NCBI GenBank assembly: GCA_032718475.1
Contig: JAUCBJ010009105.1
Span: 1-64,000 of the forward strand
Direction of reading: 5' to 3'
Length of the DNA: 64,000 nt
Source of the DNA: Nemertoderma westbladi
Taxonomy: Eukaryota > Xenacoelomorpha > Nemertodermatida > Nemertodermatidae
Shown: positions 60,573 through 64,000 of the stretch, in pieces
Layout of the letters: the number at the start of each line of letters is the position of its first letter
Numbering within the stretch: the stretch's first letter is position 1
The notes under the pieces: model-generated
Database searches by the model: none
What the model was told of the DNA's origin: nothing
The model's input: the letters and a program-made list of their open reading frames with translations, nothing else
Translations under genes and position numbers: made by a program

Positions 60573-61805
60573 ATGGCAGCTTGTTGCGGCTGCAATGGAC
60601 GGTCCGGGCGCTGCAAGAAATGTATATGCGTCAGGAATAGCTTGCGGTGCTTATCGTGTGCCCCAGGAAGAAACGGCAATTGCGAGAACAGCCAGCACCC
60701 TTCCTCTCAACCTCTACCGGATCGCCACGAACGACCTTCGTTCTCCCAGACGTCAGTCTCACAGCCGCTTAACTCTTGCGCAGCTTTGGAAAGTCCAGCG
60801 GACGATACATTGATGGATCAGGACGAAACTATACTGGGTGGATCCCCGATCGTCCAGGATAATCCGCTAGCTGCCAGTGCGTCAGCATCATTGAACTCTC
60901 CAGTTTGGTCTCCGGGCGCAGCACGAGCGAGGGCCAGTGCCATCATATCTAGGATTCGGAGCCCCGGTACAGGGTCTGCTTTGGGGTCAGCAGTTAAAGA
61001 CGTTATACTTCAGACCCCGAACTTTTCAGATCCCCGAGCAGTCCAGTCCGTTCCCTCAGCAGTCCAGTCTGGTCCCCCTTCAGTCCAGTCGGGTCCCCCT
61101 GCAGTCCAGTCGGTGCACCCAGCAGTCCAGTCGGGTCCCCCATCAGTCCAGTTGGGTCCCCCACCAGTCCAGTTGGGTCCCCCATCAGTCCAGTCGGTGC
61201 GCCCAGCAGTCCAGTCGGGTCTCCCATCAGTCCAGTCGGGTCCCCCATATGTCCAGTCCAGTCGGGTCGCCCAGCAGTCCCAGTCGGGTCCCCCAGCAGA
61301 TCAGTTGGGTCCCCCATCAGACCAGTCGGGTCCCTCGGGAGTCCAGTCGGGTCCCCCAGCAGTCCAGTCGGGTCCCCCTTCAGACCAGTCAGGTCCCTCG
61401 GGAGTCCAGTCGGGTCCCCCAGCAGTCCAGTCGGGTCCCCCATCAGTCCAGTCGGGTCCCCCATCAGACCAGTCGGGTCCCTCAGGAGTCCAGTCGGGTC
61501 CCCCAGCAGTCCAGTCGGGTCCCCCTTCAGTCCAGTCAGGTCCCCCATCAGACCAGTCGGGTCCCTCAGGAGTCCAGTCGGGTCCCCCAGCAGTCCAGTC
61601 GGGTCCCCCTTCAGACCAGTCGGGTCCCCCTTCAGTCCGGTCGGGTCCCCCAGCAATCCAGCCGGGTCCCCCACCAGTCCAGTTGGCACCTCGGCATCTA
61701 TCGGTCGACCTCTGCCATCCTCCCTGTCCAGTGTTGTACTCACTTCAACAAGTCGAGTCGACTCCGCAGTATGGTTCAATGAATCCTTGCCCAGGCACCA
61801 AATAA
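60573..61805 (+). CDS. Retroelement N-terminal protein with Cys cluster and Pro/Gln/Ser repeat tail
   Basis: ATG at 60573. The first 40 residues hold a Cys cluster: CCGCNGRSGRCKKCICV, then LRCLSCAPGRNGNCEN (C-x-C-x6-C-x2-C-x-C-x6-C-x2-C-x6-C), probably zinc-binding and reminiscent of CXC-type domains. A Ser/Pro-rich segment of about 110 residues follows, then about 30 heptapeptides of the type QSGPPAV, and a stop at 61803. I have seen similar Cys-rich N-termini on RT proteins of cnidarian and sponge elements, so nucleic-acid binding is likely. The last 45 or so residues in this frame look less protein-like than the -1 frame, which suggests the authentic protein shifts into the RT frame within the repeat. 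Confidence 0.7.
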   Translation: MAACCGCNGRSGRCKKCICVRNSLRCLSCAPGRNGNCENSQHPSSQPLPDRHERPSFSQTSVSQPLNSCAALESPADDTLMDQDETILGGSPIVQDNPLAASASASLNSPVWSPGAARARASAIISRIRSPGTGSALGSAVKDVILQTPNFSDPRAVQSVPSAVQSGPPSVQSGPPAVQSVHPAVQSGPPSVQLGPPPVQLGPPSVQSVRPAVQSGLPSVQSGPPYVQSSRVAQQSQSGPPADQLGPPSDQSGPSGVQSGPPAVQSGPPSDQSGPSGVQSGPPAVQSGPPSVQSGPPSDQSGPSGVQSGPPAVQSGPPSVQSGPPSDQSGPSGVQSGPPAVQSGPPSDQSGPPSVRSGPPAIQPGPPPVQLAPRHLSVDLCHPPCPVLYSLQQVESTPQYGSMNPCPGTK

Positions 61806-64000
61806 TAGAGTCAATCAACACAGTGTACAACAGCATAGTACACTGGCGGCCAAACCTATTCCTGGTTCCTCAGGGGGCCGTGGGTAGAGAATTGGTGGCA
61901 GAGATTTCTCGGTTGTTGGCGCTGGCAATCAGTGAAAATCCCCTACATGAGGTCGCCCTCACGGCAATGATGATATTGCCAGCTCTCCTCTTACAGAAAC
62001 CGAGTCGGTCTTCAACCACGGCCACACACCGGCACATTCTCCAACGCCGTCTAGTGAGCTGGAGGGAAGCAAAATTCGACGAACTCATGGTGGAGGCCAG
62101 GGCCATTCAGACACACCTTCCTAAGCGACGACCCCCAGCCTCTCAGGACGTAGCACTCCAGAAGGCGTTCACCCGCCACATGCTGACTGGGAATATTTCG
62201 GCGGCGACGAGAGTTCTTGGACAGTTACACCGCGGTTCTCCACTGAGTCTGAATGACTCATTCACGGACAAAGATGGGAAAACCAAGGTGGTCCGGGATG
62301 TTCTGCGAGCGAAACATCCTCCAGCGCAGCCCGCAGACGAGTCGACCCTGCTATCGCATTTCCCTGAGGCGCCACAGCACCACAGCGTTGTGTTTGAGGC
62401 GATCGATGGGAAGCTCATCCTTGGGAGCTTGCTTAGAATGAAGGGAAACGCCGCTGGTCCATCGGGAGTTGATGTTCAGGGTTGGAAGCACCTCCTTACC
62501 CGGTTTCGGACACAGTCTTCCGAGCTGGGTGAGAGGATCGCAGACTTGGCGAAACAACTCGCACAGACCAAGACTTCTCAGGGGTCTCTATCTGCGCTAC
62601 TGTCTGCCAGACTTATTGCACTGGACAAAAACCCGGGCGTCAGACCCATAGGGATAGGTGAGGTGTTGCGCCGCGTCATAGGTAAATCTATCACCCATTG
62701 TATCCGTCAGGATCTTGAGTCTGTCGGTGGGAACACCCAACTCTGTCTGGGTCAGAAGGCTGGCATTGAATTCGCCATCCACAGCCTCACGATGGAGTGG
62801 GACTCGGACGACTGTGACGGGGTTCTACAGATAGACGCTACAAATGCCTTCAACGTACTGAACCGTTCGGCTGCCCTCCACAACATTGGAGTTGTCTGCC
62901 CTGCCCTTCTCACCGTAGTCACCAATTGCTACAGCGAACCAGCTCGACTCTTTGTGGGAGGGGAGACGTTGCTCTCTGAAGAGGGGACCACACAGGGTGA
63001 CCCCATTGCCATGGCGATGTATGGGTGCTCCATTATGCCACTATTAGCTGAGTTGGGACGTGCAAGCAAGGCCACACAGCGGTGGTATGCGGATGATGGC
63101 AATGCGGCAGGAAAACTCACTGACCTACGGGCCTTCCTAGAGGTCGCTACCACAAGGGGTCCTCTCTTCGGCTACTTCCCATCCAAGTGTCACCTCACAG
63201 TGAAACCAGCAATGTTGGAAGAGGCTGAGATTCTTTTCGCCAATACTGGTGTCACCATCAACACGACAGGCCATGAGCTACTCGGCGGGGTTGTTGGCAC
63301 TGAGGAGTATCGCACCACGTTCCTAGAAGAGAAGGCTCAGGAGTTCGCCATGGAAGTGGATCGTCTCGCAGGGGTGGCAGCAGTGGACCCCCACTGTGCG
63401 TACGCGGGCCTCGCGTTTGGCCTTGCCTGTCGGTGGCGGTTCATCACCCGTGTTGTATCCACCGCGCCAGCCCATCTCACCCTGTTGGAGGAGGCTGTAA
63501 ATCGATTCCTTTGCCGTCTCACCGATCGGCCAGCCATCTCAAAAGAGGAACGCCTGTTACTTTCCCTGCCAGTCCGTGACGGGGGTATCGGCATTCCGGT
63601 GCCCACTGACCTGTCACATCAGTATACCAGCTCGCTTCGGGTCTGTGAGCCATTCATCAGCGCCACACCAGATACAATGGGGCAGGTCCGGGAGAAACAA
63701 ACGGAGGTGGTGGGCAGGTTGAAGGTAGAGGCGCTGCTCCAGTCGATGGAAAAGAGAGAGGAAGTGGTGGGAATATTATCTCCTCCCCAGCGGCGGCTCC
63801 ACGGACTGACCACCGAAAAGGGCGCTTCTATCTGGCTCAACACCAAGCCACTCATCCTCCAGGACACCCACCTGGACAAGGGTGAATTCAGGGATGCCCT
63901 GTGCCTCCGATATGGGTGGATGCCAAAGTCTCTACCGTCTCGTTGTGTCTGTGGGGAGCGATTTTCTCCTACCCACGTTCTGTCGTGCCCCACTGGAGGA
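60998..64000 (+). CDS. Reverse transcriptase of the retroelement (partial, open at the window end)
   Basis: This frame opens after a stop at 60995 and stays open to 64000. It lacks an early ATG, so it is probably expressed by fusion or frameshift with the Cys-rich ORF. After the repeat it reads VWFNESLPRHQ and a long helical region. The RT core has AAGPSGVDV, IALDKNPGVRPIGIGEV, QIDATNAFN (first catalytic Asp at 62834), TTQGDPIAMAMYG, and WYADDGNA (catalytic Asp pair at 63092 and 63095). The C-terminal end shows CVCGERFSPTHVLSCPTGG, a C-x-C-x8-H-x4-C zinc knuckle, at the window edge. In families I know with this ending, an RLE-type PD-(D/E)xK nuclease follows. All RT catalytic residues are present and no stop occurs over 3 kb, so the copy may be young. 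Confidence 0.85.
61040..61690 (+). repeat. Coding VNTR of 21-bp units, about 30 copies
   Basis: The unit is CAGTCGGGTCCCCCATCAGTC-like, 21 bp or seven codons. It is open in all three plus frames and in at least one minus frame (61003-61836). A local 5-bp duplication plus a 1-bp insertion (about 61255-61280) cancels out in frame. Frames read QSGPPAV, SRVPQQS or PVGSPSS heptads. Confidence 0.93.

Larger units (their letters stand above)
57830..64000 (+). mobile_element. Retroelement with Cys-rich N-terminal ORF and R2/NeSL-like reverse transcriptase, incomplete at the window end
   Basis: It lies antisense to DRC2 inside an intron. A GC-richer sequence starts near 57830 (left edge uncertain), followed by a 2.7-kb leader, an N-terminal Cys cluster, a VNTR, and an RT still open at 64000. 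The 3' end and target duplication are outside the window, so boundaries are unproven. Part of the leader could belong to another element. The RT ends in a Cys-His cluster that I associate with RLE-type (restriction-like endonuclease) non-LTR elements, but that nuclease domain would lie beyond the window. Confidence 0.65.

Noticed and set aside
60937-61782. Plus-strand ORF of SSRVPQQ-like repeats
   Set aside because: Third frame of the VNTR; neither end connects to a recognisable domain.
61003-61836. 277-codon minus-strand ORF of GDPTGLL-like repeats
   Set aside because: It is the complement of the 21-bp VNTR, where stop codons are absent in most frames; no independent coding signal.

Overview
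The window is eukaryotic, most likely from a non-bilaterian or other invertebrate animal. It carries spliced exons of an axonemal gene, APE- and RLE-type non-LTR retrotransposon sequence, telomere-like TTAGGG motifs and large tandem arrays. Ordinary introns are short (122 and 197 bp), which suits a compact genome such as a sponge's. That placement is a guess, because no rRNA or mitochondrial marker is present.

The main gene is on the minus strand: the last five recognisable coding exons of DRC2 (CCDC65), the coiled-coil subunit 2 of the nexin-dynein regulatory complex. Read 5' to 3' on the minus strand, the exons are 57427-57543, 9369-9527, 8214-8297, 7909-8091 and 7472-7711. All exon lengths are multiples of three, all introns are phase 0, and together they encode 260 C-terminal residues. 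The 5' exons must lie beyond base 64000.

The striking point is what fills two of its introns. The 47.9 kb intron at 9528-57426 is almost entirely a 70-bp tandem array of about 680 copies, broken by a 100-N gap. Each unit is the last 48 nt (16 codons) of the upstream exon plus its 5' splice site and the first 22 nt of the intron. The next intron (8298-9368) independently holds about nine copies of a 91-bp unit, again an exon tail plus a donor, here of GC type. Exon-intron junctions have therefore been tandemly amplified twice in one gene, leaving hundreds of copied 5' splice sites.

Left flank (1-7471, downstream of DRC2): a telomere-motif foldback element (48-223); a hammerhead-ribozyme-like relic (1118-1200); a 5'-truncated RTE-type LINE tail with a 12-bp target duplication (about 1581-1679); copies of a dispersed repeat; and a full-length but dead RTE-type LINE (3031-6825) with an 11-bp target duplication. 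Part of that LINE's reverse transcriptase is replaced by an inverted, diverged copy of its own FADD-box segment.

Right flank (57544-64000, inside the next upstream DRC2 intron): about 270 bp of AT-rich intron, then a retroelement on the plus strand that runs off the window. It has a long non-coding leader rich in small hairpins set in CT-rich spacers, a Cys-rich N-terminal ORF, a 21-bp coding VNTR, and an uninterrupted reverse transcriptase ORF in the -1 frame.
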